Source: Candidatus Methylomirabilis sp.
Lineage (GTDB): Bacteria > Muiribacteriota > Ozemobacteria > Ozemobacterales > Ozemobacteraceae
Direction: 5' to 3'
DNA: 60,392 nucleotides
NCBI GenBank assembly: GCA_020722725.1
Contig: DYKG01000020.1
Location: 1-60,392 of the forward strand
This document shows, one piece after another, positions 44,587-52,931 of the stretch. Made by a program: the position numbers and the translations under genes. The notes under the pieces are model-generated. The model had not been told where the DNA came from. It made no database searches and saw only the letters and a program-made list of their open reading frames with translations. How positions within the stretch are numbered: the first letter of the stretch is position 1; each line of letters opens with the position of its first letter.

Positions 44587-45713
44587 TAGTCTTCGATTAT
44601 TTCGACGTTAGCTCGGGGCAGAATCATGCGTTCGGCCTTTGAAAGAGTTTCGATTTCAACCACACGCACCCTGGCTTCAGTAGGAATTTTGGTCGGCTGT
44701 TCGGGCAGATTCACTACCTTGGCCACTTCACCAAAGTGGGGCTGGCGAATAATGCGAACCAGACTGCCGATTGTCATGCCCATATTGGCTGATTTGTCTG
44801 AATCTGAAAGTTTGCCACCTTCAATCGGAATTACCACTTCAGGCCTGATCACGCCAGCGCGAATCTGAGTTGCGCCATTGATCGATGCTTTTTTTCCAGC
44901 GCAATTTTTAAGCAGATCGAAGGTTTTCTGTGCCATGTTGATTTTGCCGAAACCTTCGGTTACCACCAGTGTGATGCCCTTGTCTTCGGTGCCGGTAATC
45001 GCCACGCCAAGATCGTAACCGAGAAATTCTTTCAGATCGTGGGCATCGTAACCACCAACAACTACGCCCTTTACTCCAAGCTCAACGGCTCGTTTAAGAG
45101 CAGCAGCCGTTACCAGAGAGCCACCGACCACAATTTTATTTTTATGCTCAATGGTAAGATTATCTTTATCAAGCACATCACTGGGCGATTTGGCGATCAT
45201 GACCAGCTGACCGATTACTTCTGGCCCGATGCCGAAGATACCCTGAATGAAAGTGGCTATCGTATCGACTTTCACCCCTTCTTCTTCGTAGATATTATCT
45301 ATGATACCATCCACATAAGCATGAACTTCTACCGGAATCGGCGGTTCGCGCAGAATTGCCTGACCGGTTACGTCAGAAAGGCTTTCTACGGTTCCGCTGA
45401 TCGGCGATTTAACCTGAGTTTTGAAAAACCCGAAGAACCCCGGGGTTTCAGCAATAATCTCGTCTTTGTTGAGTTTATCGCCCTCGGCTTTTTTAAGAAA
45501 CAGTTTGATTTCTTTCGGCTCACAACCGAGAATATTGGCAAGGTTAACCGGGTAAACGTTGCCCGGCAGATCGGTTGAGGCAACTACGGTTTCAGCAGTT
45601 ACGCGATCACCCTTTTTAACATGAACCACGCCCTTCATTGGAAGGCGGCGGTCTTTTTCTACCAGTGTTTTTGCTACGATTTTAAGTCCGGGAGTATAAG
45701 CAGCAGCAGCCAT
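44586..45713 (-). CDS. Barrel-sandwich (lipoyl-like) protein of the MutL/DUF6754 cluster
   Basis: A 375-residue cytoplasmic protein. The N-terminal half contains beta-rich motifs like biotinyl/lipoyl barrel-sandwich hybrids (GVVHVKKGDRV, VKSPISGTVESLSD, VHAYVDGIIDNI) but no lipoyl-Lys signature. The middle has an alternating alpha/beta stretch (AVELGVKGVVVGGYDAHDL), and the end looks KOW/SH3-like (VVNLPEQPTKIPTEARVRV). I do not recognise the family by name. It is 18 bases after the MutL-like stop and overlaps wzz by one codon edge (TAATG). Location suggests it binds the ATPase. Confidence 0.75.
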   Translation of the reverse strand: MAAAAYTPGLKIVAKTLVEKDRRLPMKGVVHVKKGDRVTAETVVASTDLPGNVYPVNLANILGCEPKEIKLFLKKAEGDKLNKDEIIAETPGFFGFFKTQVKSPISGTVESLSDVTGQAILREPPIPVEVHAYVDGIIDNIYEEEGVKVDTIATFIQGIFGIGPEVIGQLVMIAKSPSDVLDKDNLTIEHKNKIVVGGSLVTAAALKRAVELGVKGVVVGGYDAHDLKEFLGYDLGVAITGTEDKGITLVVTEGFGKINMAQKTFDLLKNCAGKKASINGATQIRAGVIRPEVVIPIEGGKLSDSDKSANMGMTIGSLVRIIRQPHFGEVAKVVNLPEQPTKIPTEARVRVVEIETLSKAERMILPRANVEIIED

Positions 45714-45731
45714 TTTCTAAAATCCTTTCTA

Positions 45732-47537
45732 TTACAGGCCCGGATATAGATCCATGGCTTTATACCAGGATTTAACCAGTTTTACGCGTTCAGAATTATC
45801 ACTCGGCAGAGTGAACGGGCGACCGCGGGTATCGAAAATCACCCCGACAACTCCACCATGAACCGTGCCTTCGAATTCTTTGCCATCGCCATTGCCCATG
45901 TCGAAGCCCCATTTCGGCTTGATAAAAACCTTGGCAGTCTGGCCCACCGGCAGCGGAACGACATTGAGCTCGCCACCCTTGCAGCTGATATTCTTTTTGC
46001 TGCCATCGGGCATGGTAAGAGTCGCCTCCATAACCGGTTCGCCCATTTTGGCTTTTCCAACCGGCGAAACACAAGTGCCCAGATAAATCAGACAGTCTTT
46101 TTCAAACACGCTCAGCGAGGCATCTTCATGAACCTTGGCCAGAACGCCAAGCTGTGGCATCATGAAAATCGAGTCTACGGTTAACTGAGTGATTCCTTCG
46201 GGCAAAAACGCATCGATCAGCATCATGGCCGTCTGCTGACGCCTTGGCGCATGGGAAAGAACACCACCAGAGCCGATCAGCATATCGAGATCGCGCAGGT
46301 TAACCAGAGTTTCGCCGGTCATCGACTGTTCAAAAACGTCGCCAATCGTTCTTTCCTGCTGAATTCCTTTCAGACCGACCGCCAGAGAGCGGTGCTGGTC
46401 AAAAGAAAGTCGCAGAGCCTCACGGGAACAGGCCTGCTCAACCATCAACTCTTCAATCAATGAAGGAATAGTAGTCGGCCTGATCATTTTATTTTTTACG
46501 CGGTTGCGCAGGTCGCGTTCATCCATTTCGAAGGGAACCCAGCGCATGATGTTTTCGAGACCAGCTTCGGCAAATACGTTACTGATCGAATAACTCATGC
46601 CATAGTTAGCCGAAACCGATTTATTGTAAATTCCACCAAATACACTGAAAACGTCGGTGGTTGCCCCACCAATGTCGGCACCAACAACGTTGATGCCCAT
46701 GCGTTTGGAAATAAGCTGCATAATGTCGCCTACCGCACCGGGAGTCGGCATGATATCTTCGTCTGTCAGCTCCATCAGACGTGGATAACCAGGGGCATGG
46801 CTCATTACGTGTTCGAGGAACAGCTGCTGAATCTTCTGCCTGGTGGGCATCAGATTCTCTTTTTCAAGACTGGGGCGCAGATTGTCGGTTATATCGAGAG
46901 CCACCTTGTCGGCAAGCCGATCTTTGATCAGCCCCTGAGCCTGGTTGTTACCGGCATAAAGAACCGGCAGCTGATAGCTGATGCCCAGACGGGCTTTCGG
47001 GTTGGCTGCCGCAATGATTTCAGCAAGCTCGGCAACGTGCGAGGTCGTGCCGCCATCAACGCCGCCCGACAAAAGAATCATATCGGGGCGAAGATGTCTG
47101 ATACGCTGAATCTTCTGATACGCCAGTCGGCCATCATTGGTCGCCAGAACGTCCATAACGATTGCGCCGGCACCAAGAGCAGCACGAGTTGCCGATTCGC
47201 CCGACATCGTTTTAACGACGCCGGTAACCATCATCTGCAGACCACCGCCCGCAGAGCTGGTTGAAACATATAAATCAACACCTTTGCCATTGGTAACCGG
47301 CTTGATGATTGCCTTGCCGTCATCGGTGAGAATCTGGCGGCCCGCCAGTTCCTGAACTTCAGCCACCGCATTGAGAACGCCCTGAGTAACATCTTCTACC
47401 GGGGCTTCAACCGTGGTTGGAGCTTCGCCGCGCACAATCAGCCTGAAAGCACCTTCACGCTTTTCGATCAAAATTGCCTTGGTAGTGGTACTACCACAAT
47501 CCGTAGCCAGGATACTTTGAATATCACTTTTGCTCAC
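45732..47537 (-). CDS. MutL-family ASKHA ATPase (annotated elsewhere as glutamate mutase L)
   Basis: About 601 residues. ASKHA (hsp70/actin) ATP-site motifs are present: ATDCGSTTTKAILIE near residue 12, GADIGGATTDVFSV near 286 and LIGSGGVLSH near 419. The whole matches the MutL family, named after a protein beside glutamate mutase in clostridia and related to reactivating factors. No glutamate mutase E or S gene is in the window, so the reactivation role is doubtful. I chose GTG at 47537, with GAAGGTGA five bases upstream, over GTG at 47546. It overlaps the 114-residue gene by 14 bases. Confidence 0.88.
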   Translation of the reverse strand: MSKSDIQSILATDCGSTTTKAILIEKREGAFRLIVRGEAPTTVEAPVEDVTQGVLNAVAEVQELAGRQILTDDGKAIIKPVTNGKGVDLYVSTSSAGGGLQMMVTGVVKTMSGESATRAALGAGAIVMDVLATNDGRLAYQKIQRIRHLRPDMILLSGGVDGGTTSHVAELAEIIAAANPKARLGISYQLPVLYAGNNQAQGLIKDRLADKVALDITDNLRPSLEKENLMPTRQKIQQLFLEHVMSHAPGYPRLMELTDEDIMPTPGAVGDIMQLISKRMGINVVGADIGGATTDVFSVFGGIYNKSVSANYGMSYSISNVFAEAGLENIMRWVPFEMDERDLRNRVKNKMIRPTTIPSLIEELMVEQACSREALRLSFDQHRSLAVGLKGIQQERTIGDVFEQSMTGETLVNLRDLDMLIGSGGVLSHAPRRQQTAMMLIDAFLPEGITQLTVDSIFMMPQLGVLAKVHEDASLSVFEKDCLIYLGTCVSPVGKAKMGEPVMEATLTMPDGSKKNISCKGGELNVVPLPVGQTAKVFIKPKWGFDMGNGDGKEFEGTVHGGVVGVIFDTRGRPFTLPSDNSERVKLVKSWYKAMDLYPGL

Positions 47538-47868
47538 GAGATTCACCTTCCTTAATGTCCTTTTCGGCTTTTTCCAGGTTTTCGATGGCCACGATCAGCT
47601 TTTCAATGCGATCACGGTCGCCGGCTACCGCCTGCATTTTTTCCATCTTAACCGGGTCAAATATCAGTTCTAACATGGGAGCAAATACGACCAGACTGCT
47701 GTAACCAATGAACGACAGCGGCTTGGCCATTTCCAGAGCCATGACCGCAGGCACGCTCATACCTCGACGATGCACTGCATCAGCAAGCTTATCGATGAAT
47801 TCATCGAGTTCTTCGTCGGTAAAGCGCGAGTTGTTCTCGCTGCCTTTCGGTATTGTCCACATGCCCAC
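47524..47868 (-). CDS. Small amphipathic protein of the MutL/DUF6754 cluster
   Basis: A 114-residue protein: an acidic helical start (DEELDEFIDKLADAV), one hydrophobic segment (about 50-70, FIGYSSLVVFAPMLELIF) and a charged helical tail (RDRIEKLIVAIENLEKAEKD). Its look is of a small membrane-attached adaptor. I know no named family. The start is GTG at 47868 with AGGAG nine bases upstream. It overlaps the MutL-like gene, so it may link the ATPase to the membrane parts. Confidence 0.7.
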   Translation of the reverse strand: MGMWTIPKGSENNSRFTDEELDEFIDKLADAVHRRGMSVPAVMALEMAKPLSFIGYSSLVVFAPMLELIFDPVKMEKMQAVAGDRDRIEKLIVAIENLEKAEKDIKEGESREQK

Positions 47869-47887
47869 GGTCAGAGGTCTCCTGATT

Positions 47888-48550
47888 TTATATTATATGC
47901 AGCCAGTCTGAAAGCAGAAACTGGAAGCGGCCGATCAACAGAGAGATACGACCCATGACGGTTGCACCAAACGCGGCACCGAAACTGAGCATCAGATACC
48001 AGATGCCGACTCTTGCAAGGTTACCGTAAACCGGCCCACGATGTTCAGTTGAAAAGAAGAAATAAAACAGGCAGGCAACCGAACCAACCACCAGCACCAG
48101 ATTTGAGAAGCTCTGGAAATAGTCGCCGGCAACTGCCAGCGGGCGAATCGCCTTGGCAACCTGAGGAATAAGATACTGCTGAGTTGAATAAACGATAGCC
48201 AGACCAGTCGAAACACCCATAACGAAAGAAACGGTGAATCGGCTAACCCACGAATAGTTTGCGCTCAGTCGAAACATCATCATGATACCCAGAATTCCGG
48301 GAATGATGAGCGACCAATCAGCAGGCGTCTGAGCTGCTGCGCCAGAAGCAAACATGGTTGGGAAGAGCTTTGACAGCAGGTTTGGTTTAAGAACCTGGTG
48401 AAAAGATATCATCGAGAAGTAGTAACCTGCCGAAACTCCGACAAACAGATGTTCAGCAAAGCGATAGAAGGGGTTATCCTTGATCAGAAAGCTGAAACAG
48501 CAAAGAGTGATTAACGCTCCAACCCATACAGATATTGTTAATGTTGTCAT
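47888..48550 (-). CDS. Polytopic membrane protein A of the MutL/DUF6754 cluster
   Basis: A 220-residue protein with about six membrane helices (for example SVWVGALITLCCFSFLI, IIPGILGIMMMFRL, FSNLVLVVGSVACLFYFF). No catalytic or transporter motif stands out. AAGGAGA precedes the ATG at 48550. It lies 19 bases upstream of the small amphipathic protein and 12 bases after the bitopic protein, within the operon. Confidence 0.75.
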   Translation of the reverse strand: MTTLTISVWVGALITLCCFSFLIKDNPFYRFAEHLFVGVSAGYYFSMISFHQVLKPNLLSKLFPTMFASGAAAQTPADWSLIIPGILGIMMMFRLSANYSWVSRFTVSFVMGVSTGLAIVYSTQQYLIPQVAKAIRPLAVAGDYFQSFSNLVLVVGSVACLFYFFFSTEHRGPVYGNLARVGIWYLMLSFGAAFGATVMGRISLLIGRFQFLLSDWLHII

Positions 48551-48562
48551 GTTTTCGTCTCC

Positions 48563-49465
48563 TTATGCTTTCTTGCCGGTTTTTCTCTGCTCAGCAATGT
48601 AAGCGAGGTTACCGATCACGATGAAAAGCATGATTACCAGATGCGAGAAAGACTGGGGCGCCATACCTTCACGGCCACGACCCATATAATCAACCAGTTT
48701 TTCATATTCCGCCGCGCCGGGAAGACCACCGGTCATTCCGAGCAACTGACCAGTCTGCAGATAGGTCACAAACCTCGGAATATTTACCGAAGTACAACCA
48801 GCGGCCATCGGACGCTTATGATCCCCGGCAACACTGATGAAAGACTCGATTCCACCGGTTCCGGCGGTGAAACTTACGATTATTCCCACATCACTCATGG
48901 CAAACTTTCGGCCATCAGGATTCTGGAAAATCGGCATATCTTTGGTTGAGTTTCCTTCACGGTCTGCCGGATAAGGACCCATAAAATCGCTGCACAGGGC
49001 TTTTATATGAATTACTGCGCCCGGCTTGTAACCAAGGTTAACATAATCACGACCGCGTTCGAGCTTTGCCGGAGCACCTGCTGCAATCTTGCCTTCAGCT
49101 TTGAACTTGTCGTATGTCTGTTCATAAATCTGGGTCGCCGAGGCCAGTGCAGCTTCGGCCATTTCGCCACCAAGCGGCCAGTTGCCGCCACACATCGGTT
49201 TCAGGTTGTTTCTGAACATGTGCAGCAGAATGGCGATGGCGGAAGGGCCAAGTTCCGGTTCTGATGCCGGATCATAATCGAAAGAAAGGAAACATCGGCT
49301 TCCTTCCGGCAATTTTTCTTCGACAAAACTGTGCAGGCCGGTTACCGCTTTTCCAGGAACAACCGGTATGTCAATTTTAAAGATCATCGGCAAGGCAACG
49401 CCAAGCGCGACGAACAGGAATACCCAGCGGCGATCGAGACTTTTGAGTTTGATAAAAATATCCAT
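48563..49465 (-). CDS. Bitopic extracytoplasmic protein of the MutL/DUF6754 cluster
   Basis: A 300-residue protein with one helix near the N-terminus (about 14-30), a 240-residue extracytoplasmic or cytoplasmic domain and one helix near the C-terminus (LVIMLFIVIGNLAYI). The domain has a Gly-rich stretch (VSFTAGTGGIESFISVAG) and three cysteines, with no enzyme motif I recognise. AAGGGGGA precedes the ATG at 49465. It is 11 bases after the 286-residue membrane gene. Confidence 0.75.
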   Translation of the reverse strand: MDIFIKLKSLDRRWVFLFVALGVALPMIFKIDIPVVPGKAVTGLHSFVEEKLPEGSRCFLSFDYDPASEPELGPSAIAILLHMFRNNLKPMCGGNWPLGGEMAEAALASATQIYEQTYDKFKAEGKIAAGAPAKLERGRDYVNLGYKPGAVIHIKALCSDFMGPYPADREGNSTKDMPIFQNPDGRKFAMSDVGIIVSFTAGTGGIESFISVAGDHKRPMAAGCTSVNIPRFVTYLQTGQLLGMTGGLPGAAEYEKLVDYMGRGREGMAPQSFSHLVIMLFIVIGNLAYIAEQRKTGKKA

Positions 49466-49476
49466 TTTCTTCCCCC

Positions 49477-50337
49477 TTAGCCTTCGCCACCCAGGTGCGA
49501 GCGTTCAACACCAAGGATAATCTTGAGCGATGCGGAAATGTAACCTAGCATTGCGCCTACCAGAATCGCGCTCTGAGCCGCTGAACTCGGGTAAGACATG
49601 ATCCATTCCTTGACCGCAGAAACATCGATGAACGGCCCGATTACCGGAATCATGCGCAGATAGTTGCCAATCGGCACGTTGCCGAGCATTACGATAAAGG
49701 CAGCACCCATCAGCAGACCCGCTTCCTTCGACTTGATGCGGAAAGCGCGGAAAGAGGCCGATGCAACGAAGAAAGCCAGCAGCGAAAACATCGTTGCCTG
49801 TGCATTCTTGAATACGCCGATAAAAAGAATCTGCTGGGCATCGAAAATCAGTGCCATCATCCGGCCTTTGAGCTTGCCGTAAGAGGCTTTGAATTTAGTT
49901 TTGGTCGCTTCATCTTCAACCATGATGTTCTGAGTTCCACCTTCACCATCGGTGACTTCTACGATGGTCACCCACTGTGAAGACATATTGTCGTCAGAAT
50001 AAAGGTAATACTTTTCGCCGACCATAACCGGCTTTTCGAACATCGGCCAGCCACCCGAAAGCAATCCAAGAACCGACATGGTCAGAAAGCCGATTACCAG
50101 AGCCATGCTGTAGCCATAACCGTCAGCCTTGCGCGAAATTTTGCTGAGGTTGATATTCAGCAGGCTGATTGCACCAAGCAGCATGGTGAAAGACATAATG
50201 ATTTGAATCCATTTTGGAAAAGTGTCTTCGAGCGCTTTGATACCCGGAAAAGCAGGGCCGCTGAAAAACGCCAGAATCATGATGAGACCGGTACAAAAAG
50301 TGATTATGAGCGGTAAAGTTCGTTTTACAAATAACAT
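49477..50337 (-). CDS. Polytopic membrane protein B of the MutL/DUF6754 cluster
   Basis: A 286-residue protein with three N-terminal membrane helices, a soluble loop of about 80 residues (SH3-like beta pattern: KYYLYSDDNMSSQWVTIVEV) and about three further helices at the C-terminus. No motif I recognise. GAGG precedes the ATG at 50337 by eight bases. The gene lies 10 bases after the DUF6754 stop in the same operon. Confidence 0.75.
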   Translation of the reverse strand: MLFVKRTLPLIITFCTGLIMILAFFSGPAFPGIKALEDTFPKWIQIIMSFTMLLGAISLLNINLSKISRKADGYGYSMALVIGFLTMSVLGLLSGGWPMFEKPVMVGEKYYLYSDDNMSSQWVTIVEVTDGEGGTQNIMVEDEATKTKFKASYGKLKGRMMALIFDAQQILFIGVFKNAQATMFSLLAFFVASASFRAFRIKSKEAGLLMGAAFIVMLGNVPIGNYLRMIPVIGPFIDVSAVKEWIMSYPSSAAQSAILVGAMLGYISASLKIILGVERSHLGGEG

Positions 50338-50347
50338 TGCGTTAACC

Positions 50348-51661
50348 TCACTTAAACAGCTTCATATAGCTGTCGGCAATTGTCTTGATACCATGTTCGA
50401 CCCCAAAATCGGTCTGAGCAATGGTGATCAATATGGTTCCGACAACGATGAAGAAAATTATGATGATTTTACTGATGTCCTGACCTTTAAGAGAACCCAC
50501 TTCTTTTGGGTTCTTTGAAAGATAAGCAGAAGCAGCAAAAAGTTCTTCGCCGATCAGCGTGTAATCGCAGGCGGCAACGAAGAACGGAATCTGTGAGGGT
50601 TCGGCAGTTCCGGCAATCTGAATCGCACCGATCGAGTTACCGGTTTCAGCCAGAATCAGGGATTCGGCGTAGAAAGTGCCGAGATAAAAACAGGCAGCCG
50701 GCTTATCGCGCATCATGATACCACCAACGCCGGCAACATAACCGAACTGGTCGTCGGTAAGGTAGTTGATGCGGTCAGGGCGGAAAGCGTCGGGGCGCCC
50801 CTTTTCAAGGTAAGCCTGTTTTACGATTTCATGGGCAACCGACATGACGAAAGATCTGGTCATCGGCGCAAAAAGCGGAGTGTCATATTCGGCAGTCTTC
50901 TTGGCAACATGGCCAAGAATGGTAACGCCGGCGATCGTCTGAATGTCATCCATGTCCATGATGCCGGGAATGTAAAGAACCCCGCGGCCCATTTCGGTGG
51001 CACGACCAACTGCGTCTTCAAGAGCTGAAAGACCGCTGATTCTTCTGATGAACATTTCTTTTCCGCGTTGGGCATGGAAAGTGAAATACGACACGAACCC
51101 CAGCAGACAGACAATGATGACCAGAACATTGAGGCGGTCAACATCCATGTAGTATGCCAGGCCTTTTTTTTCTTCGGGCTTTGTTTCAGTAGCAGCAGGA
51201 GCGGAAGCCGAAGCGGGATCGACCGCATTTGCGGCAGTTGCGGCAGGTTCAGCAGCCTTTTTTTCAGTAACTGCTGCAGCGGCTGGTTCGTTTGTCGAAG
51301 CAGCTGCCGGTTCTGGCTGAGCTACTGGCTCAGCGGCAACCGGAGCGGCGGGAGTCGGCGTTACCGGCTCGGCGACTGTTTCACTGACTGGTTCAGCAGC
51401 GGGTTGATCCTGAACTGCGGCGGCCGGAGCAACTTCTGTTGCTGCAGCTGTCGGCTCTGCAGGGGCTGCCGGCACTTCGGGTGCGATAGCAGCAGGAGCA
51501 GCGGTTTCAGTAACGACGGGTTCTGAAACGGCAGTCGGTTCAGACGGGCTGGCAGCGGGAATTTCTCCCTGTTGCGCCACCAGGGACAAAGCAGATACCA
51601 GACACAGGATCACTGCCAATACCGGCAGCAGCATCCTGGGCGGTCGCCAAGTAACGCTCAT
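50348..51661 (-). CDS. DUF6754 membrane protein with Ala/Pro-rich linker
   Basis: A 437-residue protein: a signal-like N-terminal helix, a 130-residue Ala/Pro/Glu linker, a membrane helix (about 198-222), a conserved 190-residue core, and a final helix. The core matches what I recall of DUF6754: GLSALEDAVGRATEMGRGV, YIPGIMDMDDIQT, LAETGNSIGAIQIAGT, FVAACDYTLIGEELFAAS. I choose ATG at 51661, with GGAGGT six bases upstream, because the ORF before it is not protein-like. It opens the operon behind a near-consensus promoter. Confidence 0.85.
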   Translation of the reverse strand: MSVTWRPPRMLLPVLAVILCLVSALSLVAQQGEIPAASPSEPTAVSEPVVTETAAPAAIAPEVPAAPAEPTAAATEVAPAAAVQDQPAAEPVSETVAEPVTPTPAAPVAAEPVAQPEPAAASTNEPAAAAVTEKKAAEPAATAANAVDPASASAPAATETKPEEKKGLAYYMDVDRLNVLVIIVCLLGFVSYFTFHAQRGKEMFIRRISGLSALEDAVGRATEMGRGVLYIPGIMDMDDIQTIAGVTILGHVAKKTAEYDTPLFAPMTRSFVMSVAHEIVKQAYLEKGRPDAFRPDRINYLTDDQFGYVAGVGGIMMRDKPAACFYLGTFYAESLILAETGNSIGAIQIAGTAEPSQIPFFVAACDYTLIGEELFAASAYLSKNPKEVGSLKGQDISKIIIIFFIVVGTILITIAQTDFGVEHGIKTIADSYMKLFK

Positions 51662-51703
51662 GGAATGACCTCCACAATGACAAATTGGATTCACAAGCTT
51701 CAA

Positions 51704-51732
51704 ATTATAACTGAGCCAAAACTCTAAGTCAA
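51704..51732 (-). promoter_or_regulatory. Strong sigma-70 promoter of the MutL/DUF6754/wzz operon
   Basis: Minus strand TTGACT (51732-51727), a 17-base spacer and a perfect TATAAT (51709-51704), 42 bases before the ATG at 51661. It is the best-scoring promoter I found in the window. Confidence 0.85.
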
Positions 51733-51830
51733 CGAAACTATGTACCCTCTCGTGCGGATTACAGAAAATATTTTGCAGGAGTCTTCCCCAGCTGAAAAGC
51801 TGCGCAAGGCTCAATGATCGTCATATTTTC

Positions 51831-51865
51831 GGTCGCTGAGCCCCGTCAACGGGGTCGAAGCGGCC
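51831..51865. repeat. REP-like palindromic element
   Basis: A 35-base imperfect palindrome: outer 7-bp stem GGTCGCT/AGCGGCC with one G-T pair, a small interior loop and a 6-bp inner stem CCCCGT/ACGGGG with a 2-base loop. It lies in the 274-base gap between the DUF6754 gene and the upstream ABC genes. It resembles the widespread 'gctgagc...gtcgaagcgg' bacterial repeat. Confidence 0.75.
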
Positions 51866-51935
51866 ATGTCAGCAACAATATATTCAATGTGCTTTTGTTT
51901 AAATAGACCGATTCTACCGCGATAATGAAAAAAAT

Positions 51936-52931
51936 TTATTTCGAATGATGCATCCAGCACCAGACCTGATGCCCGGGGTGAAGCTCAACCACAGGCGGGC
52001 GCTCTCGGCAACGCTCATGAACCTTTTTGCAAACGCGTTGATAGCAGCAGCCATCCGGGTTGGCTTCTTTTTTCGCTTGCGGGACCTCACCTGCCGCCTC
52101 GGCACCTTCCCGCAAAAATCTCGCCGAAGCCAGTAGATCGGCGGTATAAGGATGAGCCGCATCTCTCAAAAGACAGTCAGCGGGCAGTTCTTCAACCAGG
52201 TTGCCACGGTACAGCAGAATTATTCGATCAGAAATCTGCCTGACCACTGCAACGTCATGGGAAATAAAAATCATCGAAAGCCTTCGCTCACTGCGCAAAT
52301 GGCACAGTAATTCAAGTATCTGCGCCTGCACTGAAACATCGAGAGCCGAAACCGCTTCGTCGGCAATTATCAATTCCGGGTTCAAAACCATAGCTCGACA
52401 GATACCGATGCGTTGACGCTGGCCTCCACTGAACTCGGCCGGGTATCTCTCTAGGCAATCGGCACTCAGGCCGACTTCTGCAAGCGTCTTAACCATCAAT
52501 TGTTCCGATTCTGAACCATAAAGGCCGTGTATCTTTAAAGGCTCGGCGACGATCTGCCTGACCGTCATTCTCGGATCAAGCGATCCGTAAGGATCTTGAA
52601 AAATCATCTGAAGACGGCGCAACATCTGCAACCGGGCCATTTGTCCATCGGAATAAGCCTGGAAAATATCACTGCCACCAAGTTTTGCTTCGCCCGAGTC
52701 GGCTTTGTAAATGCCCATCAGAACCCTTGCCAGCGTCGATTTTCCCGACCCGCTTTCGCCAAGCACGCCGAGGGTCTCGCCTCTTTCTACCCTGAAATTC
52801 AGCTTGTCAAGTGCCTGTATCTGTTCCGGGGGCTCTTTTTTAAACCAGCTGATAAGACTGTTGTCTATTATGAACTTTTTCGACAATCCCTGAACTTCCA
52901 GGAGAATATTGTTTTTGCCAGTTTCAGCCAT
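51936..52931 (-). CDS. Oligopeptide/dipeptide ABC transporter ATPase (DppF/OppF type)
   Basis: A 331-residue ABC ATPase. Walker A is GESGSGKST (58-66), the signature is FSGGQRQRIG, and Walker B is LIIADEAVSALD. The Cys-rich C-terminal peptide-transporter extension is present (CCYQRVCKKVHERCRERPP). It powers peptide import. It starts eight bases inside the DppD-type gene. No permease gene accompanies it here. Confidence 0.93.
   Translation of the reverse strand: MAETGKNNILLEVQGLSKKFIIDNSLISWFKKEPPEQIQALDKLNFRVERGETLGVLGESGSGKSTLARVLMGIYKADSGEAKLGGSDIFQAYSDGQMARLQMLRRLQMIFQDPYGSLDPRMTVRQIVAEPLKIHGLYGSESEQLMVKTLAEVGLSADCLERYPAEFSGGQRQRIGICRAMVLNPELIIADEAVSALDVSVQAQILELLCHLRSERRLSMIFISHDVAVVRQISDRIILLYRGNLVEELPADCLLRDAAHPYTADLLASARFLREGAEAAGEVPQAKKEANPDGCCYQRVCKKVHERCRERPPVVELHPGHQVWCWMHHSK

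Noticed and set aside
45732..47537. Annotating this as a glutamate mutase reactivation factor
   Set aside because: No mutase subunit or other cobalamin enzyme gene is present, and the neighbours are envelope-type genes; the family match does not fix the function.
50506..51526. Long plus-strand ORFs over the DUF6754 Ala/Pro linker (Ser/Cys/Arg-rich)
   Set aside because: They are reverse-strand shadows of the low-complexity GC-rich linker; composition is unlike a protein and no ribosome sites precede them.
51662..51814. N-terminal extension of the DUF6754 protein
   Set aside because: The frame covers the promoter region, lacks a ribosome site and reads as non-protein-like; ATG at 51661 has GGAGGT.
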